Of a stretch of DNA of 64,000 bases, positions 45,392-57,210 are shown one piece after another; position 1 is the first letter of the stretch, and each line of letters starts with the position of its first letter. A program made the translations under genes and the position numbers. Source of the stretch: Camellia lanceoleosa (taxonomy: Eukaryota; Streptophyta; Magnoliopsida; Ericales; Theaceae); NCBI GenBank assembly GCA_025200525.1, contig CM045763.1:64429018-64493017 (forward strand). Direction: 5' to 3'. The notes below the pieces were generated by a model, which made no database searches, had not been told where the DNA came from, and worked only from the letters and a program-made list of their open reading frames with translations.

Positions 45392-45812
45392 GAACCGTGC
45401 TACGTAGCTCGAAACCAAGACCCCCCTAATCCCCCGAAACCAAAACGATGCCGTTTCGGCGAGTAGGCGGGAAGAAGAAGAAGAAGGGAAGAAGCAAAAG
45501 CAGAGGCAGACGGTGGCGGTGGAGGCAGACGGCGAACCGATAATCGGCGGAGCTACGACGATTGGACGCTCGGCCGGAATACAAGGGCCATTTGTGTATG
45601 TGTGTCTCCATTCCCTCTTCTCTCTTCTCTCCCTCTCTTTCTCTCTCTCCCTCTCCCTCTCCCTCTCCCTCTCCCTCTTCCACCTGCATTTTGAGCTCGA
45701 AAATGGTGGGGGAAAAAAAAAAAAAAAAAAAAAAACCTAATGCCCAAAACGACGTTGTTTTGGGCATTAGGGGATTAGAGGGGGCAAATTTTCGAGCTCT
45801 CAAGCTTTATTC
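45392..45812. mobile_element. MULE-like palindrome-family element with GC-rich insert, 421 bp
   Basis: Flanked by TAAACTATA on both sides (45383-45391, 45813-45821). Arms: GAACCGTGCTACGTAGCTCG against GAATAAAGCTTGAGAGCTCG, then CCCC(C/T)CTAATCCCC in both. Degenerate palindromes lie at 45442-45456 and 45746-45761. The insert has the same layout as the 40813 element: (GAA)n, a GC-rich gene-like block, (CTCCCT)n. Confidence 0.87.
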
Positions 45813-45821
45813 TAAACTATA

Positions 45822-47812
45822 TAAGTGCACTTTTTGAATTTTTAGCTAAAAAAGTACAGAAAAAAAAAAAAGTTGTTTGAGATAATTTTTTTAACTTTTT
45901 ACTAAAAAATGTGTATTAAAATATTGCATAAAATACTAAAATTACATTCCTACCCCTAACAGTTCACTGAGCACACCTTTTGACAATGCACACTGTCACT
46001 TGTGACTTCTCCTCTCTCGCAGAGTGCACTGAGCTGCACTTGCATTGTCTGATTTTTTTTTTTTTCCCCTTCCTTAAACAGTTGTGAGCTATCATTGGAG
46101 GGTAAAAATGTATTTTTACCCTCTGAGTACTCAGTTCCATTTCCAAAAAAAACATTGTATAAATTTATTTATTTTTTTAGCGACTTTTTAATTTTTTATC
46201 TTTTTTAGATGATGTCAAACTAATAAGTGTATTATATACCACAATTATAAGGCCTCATTTGTTAATAAGTTATTTTAGTCGAAAAGTTAAAAATTTATTA
46301 CAAATTATCATATCACTCTAAGTTAAAAAACACTAAAATGTATTATAAACCACAATTATAAGGCCTCATTTGTTAGTAAGTTATTTTAGTCGAAAAGCTA
46401 AAAATTTATAACAAATTATCATATCACTCTAAGTTAAAAAAAATTAAAATAATCAATTTCCAAACAAGTGCAAGTGTTACTCACATTCCATTAACATTAA
46501 GGGGTTGTTTGGGGTGTCATAAATAAATACATTTTTTATCTTTTTAGATTAAAAAGTTGAAGTTGAATGTATGAATGTTTGGGTTAACTTTTTGACTTTT
46601 TATGGAAAAAATATATAATAAAAAATTATAAAAATTAGTTTATAGGGGAAAATTAGAATTGAGAGTTATGCAGCCGTAATTGTTGACTTTTGGTGAATAG
46701 TGATAACTTTTTAACTTTTTGAGTAATTTTTTAATTTTTTAACTTTTTTGAGACTTTACAAACTTGGCCTAAATCTATATATTCTACCACATTTATTAGG
46801 TAAAATTTGGAACGCTTTTTTTTAGTATATGGCATGTTTCATTGATTTTTGGAGGGTGTTTTAGGAAGTGGGTAAAAAGTTAACTTTTGACTTTTTATCG
46901 AGCTTTTTAACTTTTTGAAAAGTAATTTGAAAAGTTGGTAAAAATTTGATTTTTAGCTTCTTAGTTTAATATTTGTTTATCGTGTCAAATCAAATTAAAA
47001 TGACCAAAATATCTTTACCCAACATAAAAAATTTATTTTTTTATTTTTTTGTCATAAGTCCTAATTTATAATTTTACACTTGCATTTTTGACACTTTCCA
47101 AACTAATTTTATTGTGTTTTTGGCACTTACATTTTTAGACATTTTATTAAAAAACATGACTCTTTATTATGTTCCCAAAACGGGGGTGAAAATTGACCAA
47201 CTATTCATTGTCAGCATTAGCATCATATGTTGGTGTGGTTTATAATGTTTCTTGTAATTTATATTTATATTTTTTATTTTGTTTATTTTGAGAGATTGTA
47301 TCAATTTATTTGGTATAATTTATATTTATCACTTATGAAGTAAAATTTGCTTAAATAAGTTTAAAAAATTTGATTATCTAGAAGATAACTTATATTTTTT
47401 GACTAATAACTTTTAACTTAAAATTGCACCAAATTAGTAGTAAGACTTTAAGTTAACTAATAAAAGAATAAAGATTGAGAGCTCTATTTTGGAACTCTAA
47501 AGAGAACTTTAATGATGTGATAATGTTATTAAAATATTTATTTTTATGTTTGATTTAATAAAAAATAAATATAATATATATTACAAATAGAATTATCAAA
47601 AACTAATTTAAGGTAATACCAATAGTCATTTCATTGGGAGGTCAAAGAATAACAAATTTTTTAATCTTTGGTAAAAATAATTATAAATTTATTATTGTTT
47701 AAATCTTTCTAATTTAGAAGGATTTAAAAAGTGAAAAATAAAAAATAAAAAAAATTTGAGACTCACCCCACCTCCCTGCTACCTCTCGCCAGCTCCTCTT
47801 TGCAATCCAATC
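45822..47812. other. intergenic, AT-rich, decayed foldback elements
   Basis: Many GTTGTTTGGG/AACTTTTTGACTTTTTA phrases in both orientations, typical of overlapping old MITEs, for example around 46500-46770 and 46850-46990. No gene. Confidence 0.5.
46229..46450 (+). repeat. tandem duplication, 111-bp unit x2
   Basis: GTATTATA(T/A)ACCACAATTA to TCACTCTAAGTTAAAAAA occurs twice with few differences. The phrase ACAATTATAA recurs at 46241 and 46352. Confidence 0.88.
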
Positions 47813-48010
47813 TCCTAGGGGTGAGCAGCAAATATACCGATTCGTCAAAACCGACCGAATCGAACCGATCCGTCGCATTTTGGACGGATGCGTAATGATG
47901 ACCAGACGGTTGCGGATTGATTTTCTTCAATCCGCCAATCTGGCGAACGGATGACAAATTTGAAATTTCTTTGGCCGCAACCGAACCACCAAACTGCAAA
48001 CACCCCTAGT
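47813..48010. mobile_element. MITE, CTAGGGGTG ends, 198 bp
   Basis: Ends CTAGGGGTGAGCAGCA and TGCAAACACCCCTAG. The interior has GCGGATTGATTTTC and AATCCGCCAATCTGGC. The style matches the widespread plant AGGGGTG(A/G)GC elements. No target duplication seen. Confidence 0.65.
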
Positions 48011-48547
48011 AATTTATAAAACTTTGTGTTTTGAGTTTGTTTAAATATTCTATTTGTGTTTTCAATTAAAAAAGAGTTTAAATATTCTGTTGAAAAAAAG
48101 TTTTCAACTTGAATATCTTTTTTGAATTGAAAAAAATAAACGTATTATTTATCTATATTTTTTGGTTTTTAAATTTATCTTTAAAAATTATAAATAGAAA
48201 ATATGATATATGTTGGTTGGTTTGTGTTTTCAAAAACAGATATAGATGTAACAATACAGAGATATACAATTTCTACTACTACTATATTCATGGTTTTTGT
48301 GGTTTGAATTGTTTTTATATTTTAAGAACCACATATTGTAATACTTTATGTGGATAAGATATGCTGTGATTGTAGTATGTGGATGAGGCATGCAGTGATT
48401 GTGATATTCTAAAGTTTCAAACTTTCTTACTTTGGATGAGGCATGCAGTAATTGTAATATTTTTTTAGGTCATTAACTGTAATACTTTATCTTTTTTTTT
48501 TTTTAGGAAGTGCACAAGTTGAATTATGTTGAAAATTTATAGAATTT

Positions 48548-48714
48548 TAAACCGCCAAACCGATTCGCATCCATCCGCCAAACCGCCAATCCACTCAATC
48601 CACATCCGCCGGATTGACGGATGGATGCGGATTGATTTTCTCTAATCCGCCAATCTGGCAGACGGATGGCAGATTAGAGGTTTCGTGGCCGTAACCGACC
48701 TGCGCCCACCCTTA
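48548..48714 (+). mobile_element. second copy of the CCAATCCGC element, 5'-truncated
   Basis: Shares GATGCGGATTGATTTTC, TAATCCGCCAATCTGGCA and GGCCGTAACCGA with 47813-48010 and ends GCGCCCACCCTTA. Contains an internal palindromic run of ATCCGCC/GGCGGAT phrases. Same orientation as the first copy. Confidence 0.65.
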
Positions 48715-50365
48715 TAATCTCCCATCACCTCCAACTTTTGAAAAACTGATTGAAAGTTAACTTTTTAATTTTTAATTTATTTTAAATTATATTATTTTTC
48801 ATATTTTTTATACAAAAAAAAAATTAAAAATAAAAAAATTAATTTTTAATCGATTTCTAAATCACCTCTCAGGAATAGTTTGGCAATAAGCTAAAAAAAT
48901 CAATTTTTTAGTTTGTTAATTTTTTCAGTCAAAAAAGGCAACTTGTTTGTTAATGTCACAAAAAAAAAAAAATCAAAAATCAAAAAATTAACTTTTTACT
49001 AACTTTTTAAAACACTACTTATTTTCCACCACTGCAAATTGCCCTTGTGGAACCCACCCCATTTTTTTATTTTCAAAAAAAATATTTAGAATCCCCACAA
49101 AGAAAAACTCTCACAACCCTTATTGATACATTGAACATTAATGTGTTTAAATTTTTTTTAGGAATTGTATTTACAGTAACATAAATAATTTAAATCATTT
49201 AAAAATTATAAAAGTTGTGTTTTGTGAAATCTCTCTCATTACTGTTTATTTTTTTTCCAGTAATGATACATTCTATTAAAAATGGTGTTCTAAAGTACCA
49301 TTAATGAGTTGACAAGTACTTTAAAAAAAATAAAAAACAAGACACAAACAATGAGTCATGTCCATTATCACATCACTAATGGTGCTTTTAAAGCATCACT
49401 TTTAATAATCTAAAGCATTATTTTTTTGTTTTTTTGCGCGGCTATTCTTTCTGTCATAGGTGGGGTCATGAAGGCAGGAAAAGGTTGGGCAGTAGCAAGT
49501 GGGATGGGGAGTCACTGTCGGAAACATGGAGAGAGATAGCGGCGATGATTAATAGTCGAAATGGGTAGGAAGAGGGTATGAATGTCCTCTTTTCTACTTG
49601 TGTCCGTTTTTGTAAGGTCTTCGATTTTGTTTTTAGGTTCAATTTTAATAATTTAAATTATTTGTATTTTATAATTTATTTAATATATTATATTTATAAA
49701 AAATTAAATTAATTGAATATTAGAAAGCATATGTTGTAAAACTGTTTATTAAATTTTTTAAAAAAATAATTTTTAGTTTAATTTTTTAAACACATACTTT
49801 TTGATATTTGATCAACTTAATTTTTTACAAATATAATATACTGAATAAATAATAAAATATGAACGACTCGAATTATTAAAATTGGGCCTAAAAATAGACC
49901 GGAAAGCCCCGTAAGAACAGGCACAAGTAGGAACCTGCAAGGAGAAGCTCTTGACTCAGGAAGAGGCCCTGTTATGAAAAAATATTAGAGAAGTGTTTAA
50001 AATATCCAATAATCTCTTTATTTATTTATTTTTTCCTATTTTAAAGAGTCAAATCTAAAATAATTATGTCAAACAGTCTCTCTACTCAACTCGCATATAA
50101 GAAAGTGAACTTTTGTCTCTTCACTTTTAGGGACGGTTTCTTTCTCTCTCATGCTTTATCTTTTCTTTTCAAATGATGGAGGAGAGAATAAAAGTTGAAA
50201 AAATATTTTTAATAAAAATGATAAAAAAAAAATATTTTAAAAATATTTAAAGCATATAGAGAAAAAATAGAGAGTATTATTAAAAATGATAGTTGAAAAA
50301 ATAGTTCTTTAAAATGAGTACACTTTTTAAATAAAATTTGAAAAAAAAATTAGGAAGGGTTGTTA
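48715..50365. other. intergenic; inverted-repeat element at about 49589-49945
   Basis: The 49589-49945 element has ~100-bp arms: TTCTACTTGTG and TTTTTAGGTTCAATTTTAATAA against the reverse complement of TTGGGCCTAAAAA and CACAAGTAGGAA. 49430-49600 is a GC-richer unique patch without a frame. No gene seen. Confidence 0.5.
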
Positions 50366-50978
50366 GAGCATCTTTAATGATATTTGCTATAATACCATTG
50401 CTATTGCTATAATTTAACAATGACTAATAGTAATTTGTTAAATTATAGCAACAGTGCTTCAATAGTTTACGTGCTATTTTGACAAATCTTAACTAACTTT
50501 CTTTTTAAATTTGTAGATATTGTTTGGATATAAAAGTTTTAGTGATTTTTTTAACTATTTGTAAAATTTTTTTTATATATTTTCATCATACCAGACTAGA
50601 AAAATATAAAAAATGAAAAAGAAATTGAAAAATTAGAAAAAAAATTAAATATAACTCATTCCTCTAAAAATCTATTGCAATGGCAAATTTTTTGTTCTAC
50701 TATGGTTTTTTTTTTTTTTTAATGTATTATTGTTCCATCTCTAGTATATTATTGTTCCATTGTGTTTATTTCTTTCATGAAATTTTTGGAGCTAAATTCT
50801 GTTTATTTGGATGATGTGGTAAGTTTGGCAATTACCAAACTTTTTGCCAAATTTGAGAGGCGAAATGGCATTTGCCAAATTTGGCAAGGGTTATAACAGC
50901 CCATTGGAACAACATTTTTTAGAACTCTTGTCAAATTTTGACAATGGTAGCTCAAATAGCTTGCCATTGGAGTTGCTC
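50366..50978. mobile_element. inverted-repeat element, GAGCATCTTTAATG ends
   Basis: The left end GAGCATCTTTAATG and the reverse-complemented right end GAGCAACTCCAATG match the termini of a very common plant MITE type. The interior has TTTGCCAAATTTGGCAA-type palindromes. Target duplication not resolved. Confidence 0.6.
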
Positions 50979-53421
50979 ATAGAGATGCTATTAAAGGACT
51001 AAGAAGAGTACAAATAAAATTTTATGATAAAATAAAATTGTAGTAAAAAACTATAAAATAATTCCAAAAACTGTCTAAATGATTCTTGGTTGACATCAAT
51101 GCAATGATAGATCTGACAGGTTACGGCGGCCGCATCTATAAAAATTTTAAAAATATTATATATTATATTAAAAATTTTAAAATAATTTAAAATTATAAGA
51201 ATTCACACCTCTAAATTTTTTATAAATAATTTTAAAATTATATAGAGTAACTTCTAATTTTTTAAACTATAAAATAATCTTCAAAGACATAATCCTAAAT
51301 CCGTCTCAGCATAAATGGGTCTAGAATGCGAAATATGTACGAGATTGACACTGGTGCAATTTTAGTGGGTGGCTGTAAGCATTTTGTAGGGACCACCCAA
51401 AGCAGGTGGTGGGGAGTCGGAAAGTTGAGGTTTGAGCCATTTGCAATAAGTGGTGGAGCCCCTGGTTCGATTCAACGGTGAGGCTTCATGAGCTGGGGTT
51501 CAATCATGGTGTGACCCATCAACCACATTCACAGTCACGTGGCCTGGTAATGCCTTGGGCCCAACCAAAAATCTCTAGTCCTATCTCCTCCAAGCAATAG
51601 GTGGTCCAACTTTGCCAATCCAGGGGGAAATTTTGTCATTTTACACTCATCTCTTTAGATATTTTATGGAGAGCTTGGTTTCTCTTATGTGTGGGAAAAA
51701 AATAGTTTCCCCCAATCAGATATGACAATGACATGTTTGATAATTCCATTCATTTATCAAGTGTATTTTATAGTCATCAAGGATAATATTGTTCAACTAA
51801 TATTTTTAATTTTTTAATGGAAAGGTATCCTTTTAAAATCGATAAAATATTAGTATATATGCTCTATTTGGTGAAGAGGTTGATTATAGTTTTTTTTATT
51901 TTAGACATTTTTAGTACAATTTATGAACTAAAAATAATTTAAATAAATTGGATATTACTTATTATTAGAAAAAAATTTTTTTTTGGTCGATAATCAACCT
52001 TATAAAAAAGTCGAACAGACCAACGCAAGGTTAACATCAACAACTCATAACAAGAAAAAGCCCATAATAAAGAATAAATAAGCAACTAAATAAAAAATCC
52101 TCTAATAGAAAGTAAATAATAAATCTTTGCATTTGATATTCACTGACCTCTCAATTAAAAATTTACAAGAGAGGTGAACTCAAGTAATCCAGTTGATTTA
52201 TTATTAGAGAGTTAAAAAATGAATATTTTTAATTTATTATTTTTTGTTATTAATTTTTAACTAATAAGAATTTGCAACAACTAGACTCATTAGCCATAAG
52301 AAATGGATGAGCTCATCATACCCTCCAACTCAAAAGCATACAAGCCCATTAATAAAAAAAGAAAGAATAAAATGTAAGAAAAAATAATGGACCTAATTAA
52401 TAGTGTGATGCAATTATATCCTCAAATTGATGTTTTTGATTTATTCAAGTCACCACACAAACCATGTGCTGACTAGTCTTTCATTTGCACCTTGGAGTCT
52501 TGGTGTTTGTTTTCTTATTATTAGGTTAAAGCACAAAAGTATACAAGAGAATATATATCCAACTTGCATGTTGCCAATTCAATTATGTTTTGTCTTGTTA
52601 AGAGACAAAAGTTACAAATTCAAGACCAACTATGTTGATATTGTTATTATCATTATTTGGATAAATTCACTGATGGCTCTTGCTTTGGAAAAAAAAATTA
52701 CAATAAATTTTATACATATAGTATAATTACACCGGCTTTTTTTAAGTAAGACTAAGGCATTTAAAATCAAAGGTAAAATATATATTTTATTATAAAATAA
52801 ATAATACATCATTTTTCGACCAATATGACAAAAGACTAATGAAAAATGGAAAAGATGCTAAATGAATTAAAATTTTAAGGGAGCACAATGCAATTATGTC
52901 AGTTTTGTGGGGTTCAATTTATTTTTTTCAAATATCAATAGAAGTTAGTGTAATTTATCTTTACTTTATTTTGTAGATTAGGAAAATAAAATAAAATAAA
53001 AAACCTGGAGGGGATGATCAACACTTAAATATTCTTTCTGAGCATAATTATAAGAATCCTTATCTGCTAGACACTGATGGGCAGTTTGAAAGAATAAATC
53101 TCAACCTAGTGATATGTTTGCTTATTTATTAGACAGAAAGCTACGTTGCTTATTTGACACTATTATTTTGGTAATTACAATAAGTCAAACTAGTTCCATG
53201 GCGTGTACCTTGTGTCCGATTGATAAAACCATCTCTCACTATCTAACCAAAATTCCTATATTAGGTATGATATTAGGAATGCTTGTTGAGCTGTAAGAAA
53301 CTCATCAAATCAAATGGCACCAATTTCACTCAGCTTCATGTTTAGAATGCCAAAATAATAATAAAAACATATAGAAGTGTTTTCATATTCTACACTTGAA
53401 GAAAGGTATGCATATGTATGA
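50979..53421. other. intergenic, no gene seen
   Basis: 51340-51620 is GC-richer unique sequence with a B-box-like TGGTTCGATTCAA at 51472 but no tail or A box I can defend. The rest is AT-rich. Confidence 0.5.
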
Positions 53422-53535
53422 TACTCAAGTGATAAAAACTTTTTTTTTTTTATCAGACCTAAGATTCTTTATATATTATACTCAAGTGATAAAAACCTTC
53501 TTTTTTTATCAGACCTAAGATTCTTTATATATTTA
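53422..53535 (+). repeat. tandem duplication, 57-bp unit x2
   Basis: TACTCAAGTGATAAAAAC, a T-run and TATCAGACCTAAGATTC occur twice in tandem. Confidence 0.9.
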
Positions 53536-55543
53536 CGGTAAAAAAATCAAGTGATTGTTAGGTGCCTTATATTTACGGTTATATTTTGTTAAACTTTCTT
53601 ATATATAGTTGAATGTGCAATATCATGTAATTATCATAATTTCATTTAGAATGTCCTAAAGCTTAAATACTTGTAAGTAAAAATAAATAAATTAAAAGTA
53701 CAAATTAACATCTCTCCATCAATATAAAGCTAGAAAATGGCACCAGAGGTTGTGAGGGGTTTATCTATGTAGAAAGTCTTCTATTGGTTGCATGGACCAC
53801 TTAGAGCATGTATTTGAAGTTTCTTCACTGGATTAATAATAAAGTTGTGTGAATGAGACTCCATTTGGTTTGGCAGCCAAATACCAGGCCCAAGAACCAT
53901 TTTCCATATTTGCAGTAAGAGACTCTATCTAACTAGCGAAATACAGGCCACCATCTCCTTCATGAGTGCACCTATTTGTATCATCTCCATGTATCCTCCA
54001 ATGAGATTTGAGAAAAGTTACTAGTGGGATCCACTGCCCTTAATTTGTTTATGTCATTGTTAATTTGCATATGATTGATTGATTGGTCGGTCCCTATGTT
54101 GAAAGCATCTCAACAAAAAACCATACATCATGTTTGTTTTTAGTTTTTTAAAAATTTAAAATTTTTAATATTTTAAATAATATTTTTTAATTTTTAGATA
54201 CACTTAACATAAATATACTTAAAAAAATAAAATTTTCGTGAAAAAAACCTTTAAAAATTCATTAAATATCAAAAATACAAAAATTCAATATATTTTTCGT
54301 ATTTTTGTGTATTTATTAATTTTTTAAAATATTTTTTCACAAATATTTTATTTTTTAAATATATCTGAGTAAGGTGCATTTAAAAAAGTTTTAAAAAAAT
54401 GCTTAAATTTTTAAAAATATTTACTAAAAGCAAAAAAATACGAAAAATAAAAAACTCAATTTTTCAGAAAACTGAAACCAAATACGCTGATTGTTGTTTT
54501 GTATATAGAGAAAGATATTAGGAGAAATTAAAAATTGATGAGATAATTAAAAAAATAATTTTATTATAAATAGAATTTTTTAGGGTGTAATTTTGACAAA
54601 CAGGAAAGGTTTATAATATAGAAATGTGCTTGCATCATATACACAAAAAATTTGTACTATTACAAAAATAAAATTATTTATTCACTGTTCAACTAAAAAG
54701 TAATTTTTTCAAAATACAAAGAGAACTTCGATGCTTATAAGCATGTATTTTTAAGTCCATAACTACAGAGATTCTTATAATAATGCCTCTACAATTTATT
54801 GCATAACTATATGTATAGAAGCAACCAAAAATGAGTAAGACTAGTATCTCTCTTTGCCTTCAAAATAAGTTTATGTGAAAGGGTAGTTTGGCTGAACAAT
54901 GTAATTTTTAATGTTAATGTTTCGGTGGCATGAATTCAAAACACAGAATTTGCCTTGTTTGGTTTCGTTTTTAGAAAAAAAATTCAAAAACCTTTTTGAA
55001 AAAATAGAAACTAATTTAATAAAAATAAATATCAAAAAAATATTTTTAAAATTTTAAAAACTATTTTCGGCCTTCCAAAAAATAAAACAATATAAAAATG
55101 ATAAGTGTTTTTATTTATTTTTTTTAAATTTCTTTCACCAAATAATTTTTTAATTTTTTAAAAGAATTTTTTGAAACAAAATTTTGGAAAAAAAATTTAA
55201 TAAAATAAAATAAGATTGGGCTTATAAAATGTAATGGGTTAGATCAAGATGAGATCCCAACTAATAAAGTAAGATAGTCTAACCGAAGAGATTGAAGATC
55301 TGAGAAAATGTGCTAACTAAACTTTTAGTTTCTTTTCCTAAATTAAGCACACGTAATTGATTTAATCGGCAAATCTTTTTTCTCTTAAAACCACCTAATA
55401 AACTCAAACGAGTTATGTTTTGCAGGGATGGTTTACTAGAGTCAATTTTAACACTCAAAGAATTGGTAAAATTGGTCTTAGAAAAATGATTTGGACTCTC
55501 ACATAAAGGCATTTTCATAACCCCTTCTAGTTATAATTGGCCA
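53536..55543. other. intergenic with second copy of the AT-rich nested repeat
   Basis: 54121-54487 repeats the sequence of 20196-20630. 55279-55518 on the minus strand encodes a Leu-rich 79-codon frame (ITRLSLLGGF, LNQLRVLNLG) that faintly resembles leucine-rich repeats; with no further repeats I do not call it a gene. Confidence 0.5.
54121..54487. repeat. AT-rich repeat, copy 2 (see 20196)
   Basis: Shares CTTAACATAAATATACTTAA and TCTGAGTAAGGTGCAT with the first copy. Ends GTTTGTTTTTAGTT and AACTGAAACCAAATACG are loosely inverted. Confidence 0.65.
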
Positions 55544-55849
55544 AATTTTTATGGGGGATGCACCAATAAATTTTAAATTTGTATCTTGTAACCCATTTGG
55601 TCCTATGAATTTTCTTATGAACCATTAGGTCCTATCCCAATGTTAATGACCATTGAACATCATCCACATCAACTACAACTTCAACAACATCAAAAGGATT
55701 TTGAGTTTTTGATGATCTCTATCAGATTCATCAGATTCAAATATCAAAACAACAGATTCAAAACATCAGATTCATTAATCTATATATATATATATGTTGA
55801 TTTCACATTGAGAACATCGGATCGGAGAGAAAAATGGTGAACATCAATG

Positions 55850-55905
55850 TCTGAGCGTACGGAATCCAAAAGACGTTCTTCCATATCTTCTTCCCCCATT
55901 GTTCT
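55850..55905 (-). other. possible second captured coding fragment (MGEEDMEERLLDS)
   Basis: Same frame as the bHLH fragment, after TTTTTTGTTGTTGCAG, an acceptor-like stretch; an ATG opens MGEEDMEERLLDS, which has the look of a membrane-transporter N-terminus. The source is not recognised; this may be chance. Confidence 0.25.
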
Positions 55906-55956
55906 GCAACAACAAAAAAATGGAGCTTTTTGGCTACTGCAACAACCACAAGAGGG

Positions 55957-56034
55957 GAAATTGGCATCAGGAACAACAATATCTTCAATCAAGCCGTAAT
56001 CGAAGAGCCAATTGGTGTTCTCCGGAGAAACCAT
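55957..56034 (-). pseudogene. captured exon-1 fragment of a bHLH subgroup IVc (ILR3/bHLH104-type) gene
   Basis: From the ATG at 56034 the minus strand reads MVSPENTNWLFDYGLIEDI followed by VVPDANF. This is the conserved N-terminus of the ILR3/bHLH104/bHLH115 group, transcription factors of the iron-deficiency response (family knowledge). The match stops after 26 residues; the basic helix-loop-helix domain is absent and the frame continues into unrelated Cys-rich text. Upstream sequence up to about 56280 looks like a 5' leader. It lies entirely within the MULE-like element. Confidence 0.7.
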
Positions 56035-56309
56035 TGCCGATTGATCGCCGGAAAAAGTAGAGATTTCTCCGACGCATGAGGAGGGAGAAGAATTAACAGG
56101 GGGTTTCGCCGCTGGTTTTAGGCTTTCTGTGGGTGGGTGGGTGTGTGGGTAAGTAGATTTCTTTTTTCAATCAACGTGGGTAAGTAGATCCACGAGCGAG
56201 AAAGGATTGGTTATTGTTGGCTGCGATGCTTTTCTACAGAGAGAGTAACGATGATGATGATTTGCAGATTTCAAGGACTCTAGAAATTTGTTTTGATGTT
56301 GAAGACGAA

Positions 56310-56638
56310 GAAAAATGAAATGTTTAATGTTTAATGTTTGATAATGTTTAATGTTTAATGTTTGATGACGATGAATAATATTTAATGTTGAAGAATAATG
56401 TTTTATGTCTGATGTTTGATGTTGTGATAAATAATGTTTAATGTTTAATGATGTTTAATGTTTAATGTTGATGATGATGTTTAATGTTTGATGATATTTA
56501 ATGTTTAATGTTGATGATGATGTTTAATGTTTAACGTTTAATGTTTGATGATGATGAATAATGTTTAATGTTGAAGAATAATGTTTTATGTCTGATATTT
56601 AATGTTTTATGTTTAATGTTGATGACGAATAATATTTA
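56310..56638 (+). repeat. (TTTAATG) minisatellite, left part
   Basis: Dozens of TTTAATG and TTTGATGATG units in a run. The array continues at 57211-57300 on the other side of the nested element, so it was interrupted by insertion. Confidence 0.9.
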
Positions 56639-57210
56639 GGCCCCGTTTGTTTTCAGAGATAGAATGGAGGGGATTGATAGTGAGGGGATTAATAGTGAGG
56701 GGATTATTAGTGAGGGGATTGTTAGTGAGGGTCGTTTGTTTTCAGAGATAGAATGGAGGGGATTGATAGTGAGGGGATTAATAGTGAGGGAATTGTTAGT
56801 GAGGGGATTGATAGTGAGGGGATAAATAGTGAGGAATTGTTAAATTATTTTTATATAAAACAATAAAACAAATATAAAAATATAAAAATTAAACATTAAT
56901 ATTTAAAAAAAAAATCCCAATATATAAAAAATAAAAAAATAAAAAAATTTCTAATCCCCTCACTATTTTTCTAATACCATCTCTACCTCCTCACTATGAA
57001 TCCCCTCCCCAAGGGTATTAGTAATACCAAGGTATTAGTAGTACCCTCCCTATCTCTCAAAACAAACACGGTATTAGTAATACCAAGGTATTAGTTAGTC
57101 CCAAGGTATTAGTAGTCCCAAGGCTATCTCTCAAAACAAACACCCCATATCCTAGTCCCAAGGTATTAGCAATCCCAATACCCTCCCTATAACCCAAAAC
57201 AAACGGGCCC
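56639..57210. mobile_element. Harbinger/Tourist-like element nested in the minisatellite
   Basis: Ends GGCCCCGTTTGTTTT and AAAACAAACGGGCCC with TTA on both sides (56636-56638, 57211-57213). The left half repeats GGGGATT(G/A)ATAGTGAG many times; the right half repeats CAAGGTATTAGTA(A/G)T. A 60-bp internal duplication restates CGTTTGTTTTCAGAGATAG at 56720. Confidence 0.85.

Noticed and set aside
45426..45837. Overlapping open frames on both strands in the 45392-45812 element
   Set aside because: Open because of purine and pyrimidine microsatellites; possible captured pieces are reported as inference rather than as genes.
51350..51620. Second SINE suggested by a B-box-like TGGTTCGATTCAA at 51472
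   Set aside because: No convincing A box at the right distance, no tail and no target duplication.
55279..55518. Minus-strand 79-codon Leu-rich frame resembling leucine-rich repeats of resistance proteins
   Set aside because: A single weak repeat-like stretch without neighbouring repeats or domains; chance or a very old fragment.
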